A stretch of 64,000 nt of DNA from JAICLK01 sp963810525 (GCA_963810525.1 CAWENB010000003.1:1-64000), one strand, 5' to 3'; positions 7,285 through 16,064 are shown, counted from the stretch's first letter. Notes: generated by a model from the sequence alone, not told the origin. Program-made: numbers and translations.

Positions 7285-8118
7285 GGCTTCCAGCTTTGCC
7301 ATTTCACTATCAGTTAGTTTTATTTCAGTAGCTTTTAGATTCTCATCAATGTGGGCTTTATTGACCGCTTTCGGGATGGGTAAGACGCCAACCTGAATAA
7401 GCCACACCAAAGCTACTTGTGCCGGTGTAGCATCATGGGCTGCTGCGATAGATTGCACTACTTTGTTTTCTAGTACTTCCTGTCGCTTGATAGGTTGGTA
7501 GGCAACAATTTGGATGTCTTGCTGCTTGCAGAAGTCTCGGAAATCTTGACCAACCTCATCTTTGTAGAGCACATTGAAGTTCATCTGATTAGCTGCGATT
7601 GGGTGCTTGGCGATCTTTTGCGTTTCCTGCATGTTCTCGATCGTAAAGTTGCTTACGCCAAAGTATCGGACAATACCCTCATCGATCAACGCATCAATTT
7701 GTGGAATGGCCTCTTGCCAATTAATACCCTCCCATGGTGCGTGAATATACAAAAGGTCAATATAGTCGGTGCCTAGCTTTTGAAACATTTGCTCTACCGT
7801 GGGACGCACTTGTCCATTGTTTACGCTCGTTTTCCAGAGCTTATCAGCAATAAATAAATCTTCGCGCAGAGACCCAGCAATGGCGTGGCCAACCACTTCA
7901 TCCGTGTAGAAAGCACCATATAGCTCAGCACAATCTATGTGGTTTTGGCCTTTACTAAGCGAGTAGCGCAAGGCTTCGATTTCAGCTTTTTCATTGCCCT
8001 GAACAGCTTTTGTACCTTTGTACTTCTCAGACGGATTAGCCTCAAAGATGCTGCTTATATTCCAGGTGCCAATACCAATGGGATGTACTTGTTGGCCAGA
8101 TTTAGTTTGTAACTTCAT
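7279..8118 (-). CDS. Aldo/keto reductase
   Basis: This 279-residue NADPH-dependent aldo/keto reductase starts at MKLQTKSGQ (ATG 8118). The catalytic tetrad is visible: Asp/Tyr in HIDCAELYG (about residues 57-65), Lys in ADKLWKTS (about 85-92) and His in LYIHAPWEG (about 117). The C-terminal NADP-binding segment is GVLPIPKAVNKAHIDENL. It would reduce aldehydes or ketones in the cytosol; the substrate is unknown. The ATG lies 7 nt after TATGAT, so it is leaderless. It is single cargo between core 7184 and module J3, transcribed away from the tRNA. Confidence 0.88.
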   Translation of the reverse strand: MKLQTKSGQQVHPIGIGTWNISSIFEANPSEKYKGTKAVQGNEKAEIEALRYSLSKGQNHIDCAELYGAFYTDEVVGHAIAGSLREDLFIADKLWKTSVNNGQVRPTVEQMFQKLGTDYIDLLYIHAPWEGINWQEAIPQIDALIDEGIVRYFGVSNFTIENMQETQKIAKHPIAANQMNFNVLYKDEVGQDFRDFCKQQDIQIVAYQPIKRQEVLENKVVQSIAAAHDATPAQVALVWLIQVGVLPIPKAVNKAHIDENLKATEIKLTDSEMAKLEAL

Positions 8119-8125
8119 AACTCCT

Positions 8126-8154
8126 ATCATATCAGCCCAAAAGGATTCGAACCC
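8126..8154 (-). promoter_or_regulatory. Cargo promoter built on the T-arm box (AKR)
   Basis: On the minus strand GGGTTC (8149-8154, part of the T-arm box GGGTTCGAATCC) is followed by exactly 17 nt and TATGAT (8126-8131), then 7 nt to the ATG. The cupin-like gene at 28.25 kb has the identical layout (GGGTTC, 17 nt, TATTAT, 7 nt). The tRNA-derived box may therefore double as a -35-like element. This is inference from two clean cases. Confidence 0.5.
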
Positions 8155-8237
8155 CATGAAACAGATTGGGATTTCAGTGCATAATAAAAAGGCATATCTT
8201 CTGCAATGCCTTCGTATCTATAATTTTTGCATGGTAC
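8141..8237 (-). repeat. Junction module J3; distal att end of the recombinase element
   Basis: AAGGATTCGAACCCCATGAA (8141-8160), the hairpin AAAAAGGCATATC/AATGCCTT and the core GCATGGTACACC (8229-8240) are nearly identical to the region downstream of tRNA-Arg(UCG). Here the module marks the old downstream flank of tRNA-Arg(CCG), pushed 7.7 kb away by insertion of the recombinase element. TGGTAC at 8232 and at 15889 would be the two crossover copies. Confidence 0.75.
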
Positions 8238-8371
8238 ACCGTAGTGAAGCAAGTCAGAGATTTAATTCTAGCAGATTGTGACGCTTTTATATCTGTATAA
8301 CCAGGGTTCATGAGGCTTAGCCATACCACTATTAAGCAAGATTTAGTCGGTGCACAGTATATTTAAAACAG

Positions 8372-8638
8372 CTATTTCCGCAAACTCTCTGCATCTTCTC
8401 TCAACGCTTCTATAATCTGTAACTTCGTCCGTTGAGATATCTTAAACCGCCGAGTATGCTCGCCTAGCTTGTCCTGCCGTCTCCGCAATGCTTCCTCTTC
8501 CAGTATCAACTTCCGCTCTAGCTTATTAATCTTAATTAATTGCGTACACGCATAATACTTCCTAGAGTTTCTAGTGTACTTATCCCGCGCTTGGGTTAAC
8601 TGATAATATTCATTAGTATTTGATGATAAGGCTGACAT
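8372..8638 (-). CDS. Small coiled-coil protein of the element
   Basis: This 88-residue, highly charged, predicted helical protein contains heptad-like Leu/Ile spacing (KINKLERKLILEEEALRRRQ). No family is recognised. It is the first gene inside the distal end of the element. A basic, coiled-coil protein in this position could be a recombination directionality factor or DNA-binding accessory protein, but nothing proves that. Confidence 0.5.
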   Translation of the reverse strand: MSALSSNTNEYYQLTQARDKYTRNSRKYYACTQLIKINKLERKLILEEEALRRRQDKLGEHTRRFKISQRTKLQIIEALREDAESLRK

Positions 8639-9049
8639 GGAAAACTACCCTCTTGATTAACAAGTATATTGTAAGTGAAAAGCTTATCGTTAACCAGCAA
8701 AAGTAATAAGTGTTACCTTGTTTTTCGCTATTTAAAATCTAGTATTTTTATTGTTTAGTAGTATTTTATAGCATGGATTACAGACTACATGGGGTTATTA
8801 AGTCAAGAAACAGACTTACTACAGCGCGCTTTATGTGTATACCATATGTCGGTATATCTTATATGTGCGTATAGGTATAGGTAGACGTGCAGTACAAACA
8901 CAAAAAACTCAGTTAAAAATGTCAGAAAATTACGGATGAGTTTCGGGGGGTGCAATTTTCAAACATGATATTACATACGTCACGATATGTGTCCCCAAAA
9001 AATATACGCCAGGAGTCGATTGCTAACTCCTTACTATTATGACTAATAA
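8639..9049. other. AT-rich noncoding region of the element
   Basis: About 410 bp without a credible ORF. It contains TA-rich segments with repeated short words (TATATGTGCGTATA, ATGTGTATACC, GGTATATC) between 8830 and 8885. This would suit an origin or regulator-binding region, but no clear iteron array is present. Confidence 0.35.
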
Positions 9050-9604
9050 TTATGGAAGTAAGGTATCGATTTGCTCGTTAAGCTCTTTGGCAATCGGTAG
9101 AATACTAAGTGGAACGGTTAGGACTAAGCTCGATTCACCTTCAGCGAATTCATCAGCGACTAACTTTGCAAACTCCCAGTACAAAGTACCCTTAAAACCG
9201 CCCTCTTTTTTGTCTGGAACTAGTCTGTCCGCGTATGGTGATAGTTTCTTAATTTGTTCGTGAAAATATGCGTCAATCACCGAAAGATGCTTCTCTGGTA
9301 CTCCCCAATTTTCATGAACTTTATAGATTAACTGGTCTTGCATTGAACCAACGAATGAATTAATTTCATTCTCAGGTAGTGATTCAAAAACCCGCTTAAT
9401 AATTTCTATGTAAAATAGAGCGGCACAAGTTAAGAATATGTCTAACTGGGAATATTCGTCGTAGTCTTTATGCGAGTAGATGACTTGAGCTAGTTGAGCT
9501 GAGGCGCCACCTACGTAAATAGCGGCGTCAAGCCCGTTTTTATTTTGTATGTTCTTTTTGCTAGAAGCCTTCTTAGCCTGCTTTTTATTCTTAAAAATAT
9601 CCAT
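9050..9604 (-). CDS. Uncharacterised element protein, 184 aa
   Basis: The protein has a lysine-rich N-terminus (KNKKQAKKASSKKNIQNKNG) followed by a mostly helical domain with no TM segment or recognisable motif. GGAGGTGAATAATT lies immediately before the start region, so it has a normal ribosome-binding site, unlike the leaderless cargo genes. It is probably the last gene of a leftward run with 9640-10053 and 10095-10802. Confidence 0.6.
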   Translation of the reverse strand: MDIFKNKKQAKKASSKKNIQNKNGLDAAIYVGGASAQLAQVIYSHKDYDEYSQLDIFLTCAALFYIEIIKRVFESLPENEINSFVGSMQDQLIYKVHENWGVPEKHLSVIDAYFHEQIKKLSPYADRLVPDKKEGGFKGTLYWEFAKLVADEFAEGESSLVLTVPLSILPIAKELNEQIDTLLP

Positions 9605-9639
9605 AATTATTCACCTCCTTACGCTAATTAATATTTTCA

Positions 9640-10053
9640 CTAGTTATCTCCATCACTTTTAGAACCCTCGTTAAGAGCAAATTTTGCGTAGCTCGGCGTA
9701 GCTATAAAAATGACAGCAACAAGCAGAGATACTACATTAGCTATCAGTGCATGGCCGTGAGTAAAAAAACACAGTGTGGCTATACCTGCGCCACCTATTA
9801 GCAAAGGTGCTTGGTAATAATGTGTGTTAGGGGTGAGGCGCACCGTCTTGGCTGTAGACATTAACCAATAAATTGCACATAAGGCTAGGATAATGCGCCA
9901 GGGTTCTTTGTGCACTAATCCAACTACGATTAGCGGTAACCAGGCCATAAAAGAGTTTAATATCCACATTATCCAGAGCTGTCTAATCGTAAATAGCTGC
10001 TCTATTGATGGCTTATCTGTAAGCTTTTTGTGTTGCTTTGGCAAATTATTCAT
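9640..10053 (-). CDS. Element membrane protein, four TM segments
   Basis: This 137-residue protein has four hydrophobic segments at about residues 28-48, 52-70, 80-98 and 103-122, with short loops and an acidic C-terminus. No family is recognised. It lies between the single-TM surface protein (10095-10802) and the soluble protein (9050-9604), with gaps of about 40 and 35 nt, so the three are probably one transcription unit. Confidence 0.6.
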   Translation of the reverse strand: MNNLPKQHKKLTDKPSIEQLFTIRQLWIMWILNSFMAWLPLIVVGLVHKEPWRIILALCAIYWLMSTAKTVRLTPNTHYYQAPLLIGGAGIATLCFFTHGHALIANVVSLLVAVIFIATPSYAKFALNEGSKSDGDN

Positions 10054-10094
10054 AACTATTCATCTCCATATTTTGCCCTGACACCGGGCTACTA

Positions 10095-10802
10095 TTACAA
10101 GTATCGACTGCACGCTGCTTGGGCTTCTTGCTCTTCGTAAGGGCTTAATCCGTTATCAACTTCAGCTTGACTCTGAACAGACTGCATACAGTCCTCGTAT
10201 TCTTGTTCACTACCCTGGTTTGTATTGGCCTGTGGTTGTTCTGTAGTTGACGAGCCGCTGCTCGTGCCAGTACCGACCCATACGACTGGCGAGTCTCCTT
10301 CCAGCACCGAAGGTTTGCCGTTGCAGATAGTCTCAAGACCATCCGTTCCTGTAGTTACTTGCTCAGTTTGACCCTGTGGCAGCGAATTGGTATCTTCGTA
10401 TGTAGTTGGCGGTGGTGGTAGCGTCTTCATAGTGCAACCTGAAGTAGTGCTGTCACTTGATGATTGTGGTGATGTAGTGGTAGCTGGTGTTGATGGCGTG
10501 CTTGTTGTTGCGGGGGTTGATGAATCACCAGGACAACTAGGACTGCCTACCTTGCAAACCGCACCGTTACCAGAACTGGTAGCAGTTGTGCTTGATTTGC
10601 TAGCAATAACAACCTTTGCCACTGGTCTGGTGTGTGATACATCAAGGACATAGGCTGATGTGGAGCCAATCATAATCAAAATGAGAAATAGGACAGCAAC
10701 CTCAATAGGACGCATGCCTATGAGAGGAATCTTCTTCTTGTCCTTTGCGAAACTTTTAAACCATTTTGGAATTAGCTTGTGTACGGTTTTCTTAGCGGTC
10801 AT
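10095..10802 (-). CDS. Single-TM protein with Ser/Thr/Pro-rich external region
   Basis: The start is set at ATG 10802 because AGAGGTAG lies 5-6 nt upstream. The 235-residue protein has a basic cytosolic N-terminus, one TM (about residues 35-55, EVAVLFLILIMIGSTSAYVL), a long low-complexity Ser/Thr/Pro linker and a C-terminal region with several cysteines (ICNGKPS, EDCMQSV, AACSRYL). It looks surface-exposed. In a mobile element it could serve in conjugation, entry exclusion or host attachment, but no family signature is seen. Confidence 0.65.
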   Translation of the reverse strand: MTAKKTVHKLIPKWFKSFAKDKKKIPLIGMRPIEVAVLFLILIMIGSTSAYVLDVSHTRPVAKVVIASKSSTTATSSGNGAVCKVGSPSCPGDSSTPATTSTPSTPATTTSPQSSSDSTTSGCTMKTLPPPPTTYEDTNSLPQGQTEQVTTGTDGLETICNGKPSVLEGDSPVVWVGTGTSSGSSTTEQPQANTNQGSEQEYEDCMQSVQSQAEVDNGLSPYEEQEAQAACSRYL

Positions 10803-11139
10803 AGAAACTACCTCTGCATTATTTTGCGTAATTTGCGGCAACAAAAACCCGCCGCTGAATTATGGCCGAAGCCACCGCTACCGTTTCCAGTAACGACCTA
10901 CATGAATAGATACCCAACGACGGGATTACATTCATGTAGGTTTTGTGGCCATACCTTTCTCTTGCGAGATGGCTCTAGGTCGTGAGCAGCACGAGGCTAC
11001 TTGGGGTCAGTCTACCAGAAAAGAGTACACTTTACAACATCAACGTTTATAAAGGTCAAGCATCCGTGCGGAATAATACGTTCATAGCCCCTTATGCTTG
11101 CAGACACCCCCACACTGTTGGACAATATAAGCAATTATT
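10803..11139. other. Divergent intergenic region of the element
   Basis: About 340 bp separate the leftward surface genes from the rightward regulator/helicase genes. It holds the 12-bp inverted repeat described separately. Promoters for both directions should lie here, but I see no strong -35/-10 pair. Confidence 0.4.
10896..10941. terminator. Perfect 12-bp inverted repeat in the divergent region
   Basis: ACCTACATGAAT (10896-10907) and ATTCATGTAGGT (10930-10941) are perfect complements separated by 22 nt, followed by TTTT on the plus strand. Because it lies between divergent genes, a regulator-binding site is as likely as a terminator. Confidence 0.45.
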
Positions 11140-12120
11140 ATGGATATGGAACGATTCTGGCCACAGCATAAGGTATTTTTTGTAGCTACCCTATCATTAT
11201 TCCCCGAAAAGCTTAAAGGGTACGCAGTTAATCCGTGGTTCTACCGGCCTTATTTTATAGCCGAAGAACTTGACGTTATTAAGATAGAACTAGAGGACTA
11301 CAAAAATGCTGGCTATTTGAAATACAAAGAGGTTGATGGACTTTATGAAATCAGCGATATTGATACACAAAAGGCCACGGATGACCTCATTGACTATGTT
11401 GATAAATGGCAAAGCGATAAGCTTATATTGAATTCAATGATAAAGCCAGCAAAACCGTCGCGACAACATGAGTTTTTGCGCGAAGCATTAGTCAGAGCCT
11501 ATAGGCTAAACCCTGGTGATCAGTTGCGAATTACGCTAGAGGATATATATGGAAGCCCAAACAGTGATAGTTTTGGTACGCCCTTTTGGGAACTGGTGCT
11601 GTCTTTGCAGCTATCAGAGCAGCCCAGCGCAATGATTACGCGTATTGATTATGATCGGGGCATGGATGGCTTATATGTGGATGACGCGCAACCCTTCGCA
11701 GACATAAAAATTACAAACCCGGAACTGTTGCGCTCCATAGAGCTGGCGGCTAAATCATCCGAACCTATTGATGATGAGGAGCTGCAGGAGATTCACTATA
11801 ACGGTTTGCTGGCTACGCGGGACAACTCAATTAGGTACTCTGAGAAAGACATACCCTTTACCCCGCAAGAGGTTGCCGTTATGCGTGTATTTATGGCGCG
11901 GTCTGAAGAATGGCGGTATGAAAGTGACTTTACTGACCCTCTCGCCACTGTATTTAGCAACCCGACCCCACCCGATATCCATACAACCCTAAGCAAGCTG
12001 ATTTCGCGAACCCGTAAAAAACTAAATGCGGCAGTCGGCAATGACCGAAACTGTATCACCAATAGGTCTAACAGGAATGGTAGCGGAGCTTGGAAGCTGA
12101 CAATTATCCCTACTGAATAA
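11140..12120 (+). CDS. Element protein with C-terminal OmpR-like winged helix
   Basis: This 326-residue protein is uncharacterised in its first two-thirds. Its last ~85 residues follow the PhoB/OmpR effector layout: FTPQEVAVMRVFMARSEEW, then HTTLSKLISRTRKKL and a final hairpin GAWKLTI. It is likely the element's transcriptional regulator. It precedes the DUF5659-like/helicase genes by about 80 nt and may control them. Confidence 0.55.
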   Translation: MDMERFWPQHKVFFVATLSLFPEKLKGYAVNPWFYRPYFIAEELDVIKIELEDYKNAGYLKYKEVDGLYEISDIDTQKATDDLIDYVDKWQSDKLILNSMIKPAKPSRQHEFLREALVRAYRLNPGDQLRITLEDIYGSPNSDSFGTPFWELVLSLQLSEQPSAMITRIDYDRGMDGLYVDDAQPFADIKITNPELLRSIELAAKSSEPIDDEELQEIHYNGLLATRDNSIRYSEKDIPFTPQEVAVMRVFMARSEEWRYESDFTDPLATVFSNPTPPDIHTTLSKLISRTRKKLNAAVGNDRNCITNRSNRNGSGAWKLTIIPTE

Positions 12121-12197
12121 TCCACAGAATCTTCACTGAAAACTAAATGAATATCCCCGTCTACTATGAGGGGGTTATTTAATTTAGGGATATAGAT

Positions 12198-12437
12198 ATG
12201 GACGAGCCAACAACAGAAATCCGAGACTTAGCACTTGCAGCTAGCTTGGTTAGTTGTGGTTTTGAAGTGCTAGATACTTTCCGAGATACGAGTGGTCGTG
12301 TTTATTTCGTTTTTACACAATCTGATGAACTTGATATTGCTGTTAACGCTTACTGGTCTGACACTCTAGACGTTAAGGCTCGTAAATTCTCGGACAATAT
12401 TAAGATGCTTAAATCACGGATTTACGGAGCGCGGTAA
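12198..12437 (+). CDS. DUF5659-like small protein
   Basis: This 79-residue protein contains DLALAASLVSCGFEVLDTF, then RVYFVFTQSD, AVNAYWSD and VKARKFSDNIKMLKSRI. This is the pattern I associate with DUF5659, a small domain frequent in phage and plasmid gene runs. Role unknown. It begins a rightward operon: the next start is 2 nt after its stop. Confidence 0.6.
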   Translation: MDEPTTEIRDLALAASLVSCGFEVLDTFRDTSGRVYFVFTQSDELDIAVNAYWSDTLDVKARKFSDNIKMLKSRIYGAR

Positions 12438-12439
12438 CT

Positions 12440-12637
12440 ATGCGGCTCAGTACAAGTTTAATAACGAAGTTTCAGACAAGGTACTTTGAAACCTTTGGTG
12501 AAGCTATTACAGCGGAACTCGCCGAATCGGAGCTGTTGAGTCTTGCTGAGCTGGTAGAGATTACACGGAAGTTAGTTAAAGCAACCAATAAGGGAAATGG
12601 CAATGAAAAACAATCAAGCACCAAAAACCATAGTTGA
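12440..12637 (+). CDS. Small protein upstream of the element helicase
   Basis: This 65-residue protein is helical (YFETFGEAITAELAESELLS) with a polar tail. It overlaps the start of the helicase gene by 41 nt, so expression is probably coupled. Family unknown. Confidence 0.55.
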   Translation: MRLSTSLITKFQTRYFETFGEAITAELAESELLSLAELVEITRKLVKATNKGNGNEKQSSTKNHS

Positions 12638-14120
12638 CCAAATAGTCGCTGCCTTGGTGGAAAGTGGTGTTAAGCTTTTTCACGACCAGTACAATGAGCC
12701 GTATATTGCTTACGACGGCAACGGTAGTAATGTCAGCAAGGTTCATTCAAATATAGCCAAGCTATGGCTAGTTCATTATGGCCACACTCAGCTAGGCAAG
12801 GTACCCAGCACCGATGCAGTTAACCGTGCGTTGGAGATACTGGCGGCACGTGCCCACTTTGACGGTGAGCAGCATGCTCTGGAAGTTCGCAGCGTCTACA
12901 ACAAAGAGGGCTTGTGGTACGACCTTGGCGGTAATGCTGTACATATCACGCCAAAACAGTGGGAGGTTACCGAACAGCCACCAATCATTTTCAGGCGCTT
13001 CTCACATCAAAACCCCCAGGTTGTGCCGCTCCGTGGCGGAGACTTACGGACACTCTTAAAGTACATCAACATTACTGACGAAGCCGAGCAACTGCTGTTT
13101 CTCGTTTATGTTGTTGCGGCCTTTATCCCCGATTTTCCGCACCCACTCCTGATTTTGCACGGTATACAGGGTGCCGGTAAAACCACTCCAATGATGGTTA
13201 TGAAAGACCTGATTGACCCATCGTCGCTCAGAGAGGGCTTTTCTATGCCCAGCAAGGAGAGTGATTTTGCCCAAATTGCCCATCACCATTATTTCTTATT
13301 CTTTGACAACCTCTCGGCGATGCCCGAAGCATTTTCTGACACCTTAGCCAGGGCCGTGACTGGTGCTGGTTTTAGCAAGCGCGAGCACTACACTAATGAC
13401 GACGATGTTATTTACCGTTTCCAGCGGACTATTGCCCTGAATAGCGTCAATCAGGTGGCTTATAAACCAGACCTGCTCGACCGTTCAATCCTGATACATT
13501 TAGACCGTATTAGCGAAGACAAACGCAAGCCGTCTCAGCTTTTTTGGGCCGAGTTTGAGCGCGACCTGCCATATATACTGGGCGTAATCTTTGATGTGCT
13601 AGTTAAGGCCCTGGCACTGTACCCGACCGTGAAGCTGGACAAATTACCTCGAATGGCCGACTTTGCCCGCTGGGGCTATGCTATTGCTGAGGCGGCCGGT
13701 TTTAGCGGCGAGACGTTTATACAAGCCTATTACGCTAATATTGTCACGCAGCATGACGAAGCAATTGAGGCTAATCCAGCTGCTCAAGTACTCATGGAGT
13801 TTATGAAAGACCAGGAACCGTGGACTGGCACAGCGTCTGAATTACACGCTTTACTCACTCCGATAGCGTTCAAACTAGGAGTTAGTCAGAGCCGAGGCTG
13901 GCCAAAAAATGCTCCACGGCTTGGCAGAGTGTTGGAAATACTAACTCCAAACCTTGCTGCTAAGGGCGTCGTGCTTGAGCGGCTACCGCGTGCTCAACAA
14001 CGATTGATAACCATAAGTAATTCTGCCGTCGTTACTGACGTTGCCGACATGACCTCTGTAAAAGATAACCCTGATGCCGACGGTACGACGGCAACGACGG
14101 CACAACAGGAGCTTTTATGA
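12597..14120 (+). CDS. AAA+ replication helicase/ATPase (phage-plasmid type)
   Basis: The protein has 507 residues. Walker A GIQGAGKTT lies near residue 188, Walker B HYFLFFDNLS near 232, and a sensor-like FQRTIALNSVN follows near 280. The N-terminal ~150 residues lack a visible primase active site, and the C-terminal domain is probably a DNA-binding winged helix. The layout is that of superfamily-3-like or D5-like helicases encoded by integrative elements, which unwind the element origin. A terminator-like hairpin at 14219-14286 separates it from the recombinase. Confidence 0.7.
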   Translation: MAMKNNQAPKTIVDQIVAALVESGVKLFHDQYNEPYIAYDGNGSNVSKVHSNIAKLWLVHYGHTQLGKVPSTDAVNRALEILAARAHFDGEQHALEVRSVYNKEGLWYDLGGNAVHITPKQWEVTEQPPIIFRRFSHQNPQVVPLRGGDLRTLLKYINITDEAEQLLFLVYVVAAFIPDFPHPLLILHGIQGAGKTTPMMVMKDLIDPSSLREGFSMPSKESDFAQIAHHHYFLFFDNLSAMPEAFSDTLARAVTGAGFSKREHYTNDDDVIYRFQRTIALNSVNQVAYKPDLLDRSILIHLDRISEDKRKPSQLFWAEFERDLPYILGVIFDVLVKALALYPTVKLDKLPRMADFARWGYAIAEAAGFSGETFIQAYYANIVTQHDEAIEANPAAQVLMEFMKDQEPWTGTASELHALLTPIAFKLGVSQSRGWPKNAPRLGRVLEILTPNLAAKGVVLERLPRAQQRLITISNSAVVTDVADMTSVKDNPDADGTTATTAQQELL

Positions 14121-14218
14121 AAGGCCAGCTTATGTACGATAGCAGTTTAAGATGCTATAATATAAACGTTTCCGTATTCGGCATATGCCTAAGGGATTTT
14201 TTGTCTCTGCTGCTCATT

Positions 14219-14286
14219 AAGGGCAGCATGGTGCAGAAGGAAGCCCTTGGGCGTCTGAATGCGGAAACAGCCATGCTGCCCTTTTT
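14219..14286 (+). terminator. Long hairpin with T-run between helicase and recombinase
   Basis: AAGGGCAGCATGG (14219-14231) pairs perfectly with CCATGCTGCCCTT (14271-14283), followed by TTT. The 39-nt loop can fold further. The 13-bp stem should end the helicase transcript. The T-run is short, so a structured RNA or processed leader of the recombinase mRNA is an alternative. Confidence 0.65.
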
Positions 14287-14301
14287 GATGGAGATAAGAA
14301 T

Positions 14302-15954
14302 ATGAGTTCAGACCACTTAAAACTAGCGCTGTATGCTCGCAAGAGCACTGAGGACAGTAGCAAACAAGTACAGTCAATCCCAGATCAAATCAAGCTAATG
14401 CGAGAAAAAGCGACGTTGCTTGGCTATGTACTTAAACCAAATAAAGACATCTTCCAAGAGTCCAAATCAGCCAAGATGCCTGGTATCCGTGATGAGTTTT
14501 CGCGGCTAATTCGGGAGATACAAGCTGGTACTTACAACGCCATTATTTGTTGGTCAACCTCACGTCTGGCTCGTAACCCCCAAGAGAGTGGTATTATCCA
14601 GCAACTTTTGCAGGATGGTAAACTCCAGCTCATTATCACTGATAACAAAACTTACTACCCAGAAGACAACGCCATTATTTTTGCGGTTGAAATGGGCATG
14701 AATAGTCAGTTTATTCGTGACCTGATGGCCGGTGTTCGGCGCGGTATGAACTCCAAAGCTCAGCGCGGCTGGTGGCCAGGCAGACCCCCAATCGGCTATA
14801 AAAATGACCGTGAGAATAAGATTATCATTGAAGACCCCGACCGTTTTGATATGGTTCGTCGTATGTGGGATATGGTGCTAGATGGCACGTACACTGTTAA
14901 GGCGATCAGCGAGATTGCCGAAAAGGAGTGGGGTTTACGGACAATCAAACGTAAGAAAAGTGGCAATAAGCCGCTGTCTTATAGCGGTGTCTACGATATG
15001 TTCCATAATCCTTTTTACAAAGGCGTTATACGCTACAACGGCCAAGAATACCCTGGTTTGCATAGGCCAATGATTACCGAAGAAGAATTTGACCGTGTGC
15101 AAAGCCTCATACACACCAAACTACCTGAACGAGCCAGGAACAAAGAGTACATCTTTGCCTTTCGTGGAATGTTGCGGTGTGGTGAGTGCGGTTGCTCAAT
15201 CACACCACAACACAACAAGAAGACTCAAAAGAACGGTGTAGCGCGTGAGTATGACTACTACCGCTGTTCACTCCGTCGCCGTGATTACCAGTGCAGTCAA
15301 AAGAAGTATAAGACCGAAGACGACCTCAATGAACAGATTAAGTATGAGTTAAAGCAGCGGACTATCATGCCGCACTTTTATGACCTGGCAGTATTGGCTT
15401 TGCAAGAAATGAATGAAACCAAGATTACCAAACAGGTTAAGGTCAGTGAAACGCAGAATAAAGCGATTGCCGCTAAGGAGAACGAGATTCGTGGACTAGG
15501 ACGTATGCGGTACCGTGGTGAGTGTCCCGATGATGAGTTCTACACCTCTGAGAGTAAGAAATTAGAGAGTGAGCTTAAGGCTCTCAAGAAAGCGCGCACG
15601 AAAGCAGAACGGCGAGCAAAAGAATGGCGCGCCGTAGCCGACGAAACATTCAGCTTTGCCCGTTATGCCGAAGAAGATTTCAATAGCGACAGCATTGAGA
15701 ACAAGCGGACAGTTTTGGCAAAACTTGGTCAGAACCTAACGCTTATGGATGGAAAGATACAGTTCACCCCTAACAAGTACATGATACCCGTTCAGGACGC
15801 CTATCCGGCTCTTGTTGCGCGTCTAGAGAGCGTTAGAGACGCTCCTCAACAGATACGAGAACAAGTTGAAAATGAAGTAAAATCGGTTTGGTACGCCCGA
15901 AGGGATTCGAACCCCCGACCTTTGGTACCGGAAACCAACGCTCTATCCAGCTGA
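14302..15954 (+). CDS. Large serine recombinase (integrase); C-terminus encoded by tRNA antisense
   Basis: This is a 550-residue large serine recombinase. The N-terminal resolvase domain has catalytic Ser15 in ALYARKSTED and Arg residues in STSRLARNPQES. A recombinase domain spans about residues 155-270. A zinc ribbon (LRCGECGCSI and, about 45 residues on, YRCSLRRRDYQCSQ) lies at about 290-335, followed by a coiled coil at about 375-440. The last 20 residues (WYARRDSNPRPLVPETNA...) come from the antisense of tRNA-Arg(CCG). The crossover core TGGTAC (15889) therefore lies inside the gene, and integration replaces the native C-terminus. GGAG lies 8 nt before the ATG. This protein presumably integrates and excises the 8.23-15.89 kb element and could mobilise cassettes sharing the core. 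Confidence 0.92.
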   Translation: MSSDHLKLALYARKSTEDSSKQVQSIPDQIKLMREKATLLGYVLKPNKDIFQESKSAKMPGIRDEFSRLIREIQAGTYNAIICWSTSRLARNPQESGIIQQLLQDGKLQLIITDNKTYYPEDNAIIFAVEMGMNSQFIRDLMAGVRRGMNSKAQRGWWPGRPPIGYKNDRENKIIIEDPDRFDMVRRMWDMVLDGTYTVKAISEIAEKEWGLRTIKRKKSGNKPLSYSGVYDMFHNPFYKGVIRYNGQEYPGLHRPMITEEEFDRVQSLIHTKLPERARNKEYIFAFRGMLRCGECGCSITPQHNKKTQKNGVAREYDYYRCSLRRRDYQCSQKKYKTEDDLNEQIKYELKQRTIMPHFYDLAVLALQEMNETKITKQVKVSETQNKAIAAKENEIRGLGRMRYRGECPDDEFYTSESKKLESELKALKKARTKAERRAKEWRAVADETFSFARYAEEDFNSDSIENKRTVLAKLGQNLTLMDGKIQFTPNKYMIPVQDAYPALVARLESVRDAPQQIREQVENEVKSVWYARRDSNPRPLVPETNALSS

Positions 15955-15965
15955 GCTACGGGCGC
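15889..15965 (-). tRNA. tRNA-Arg (anticodon CCG)
   Basis: The minus strand folds as a complete tRNA. The acceptor GCGCCCG pairs with CGGGCGT, the D-arm is GCTC/GAGC, the anticodon stem is TTGGT/ACCAA with loop TTCCGGT (anticodon CCG) and the T-loop is TTCGAAT. The discriminator A and the CCA end are encoded, but the CCA lies on the element side of the att core, so integration regenerates it. The recombinase ORF reads antisense through it. Confidence 0.95.
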
Positions 15966-16064
15966 ACGTACCTAGAAGGGTAGCAGATGAGGAGCATCAC
16001 GCCAATATACAGATTAATGCCCGTCTATTTCTAAACAGGGGTTTCTAGGGTATAATCCCCTATC

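Larger units (their letters stand above)
8232..15891 (+). mobile_element. 7.7-kb integrative element in tRNA-Arg(CCG)
   Basis: The element is bounded by TGGTACACC (8232) and TGGTACGCC (15889); the latter is the complement of the tRNA 3' end including CCA. It carries a large serine recombinase, an AAA+ replication-type helicase, a winged-helix protein, a DUF5659-like protein and leftward genes for cell-surface and membrane proteins. Most of its DNA is more AT-rich than the flanking chromosome. No capsid, portal or terminase gene is visible, so an integrative plasmid-like element or satellite is more likely than a complete phage. Confidence 0.75.

Noticed and set aside
10387..10653. Valine-rich plus-strand frame
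   Set aside because: Antisense of the Ser/Thr/Pro-rich surface protein of the element.
14117..14305. 62-codon frame between helicase and recombinase
   Set aside because: It consists mostly of the terminator hairpin and has no protein-like features.
8232..15891. Complete prophage
   Set aside because: No capsid, portal, tail or terminase gene is visible; the content fits an integrative plasmid-like element or satellite.
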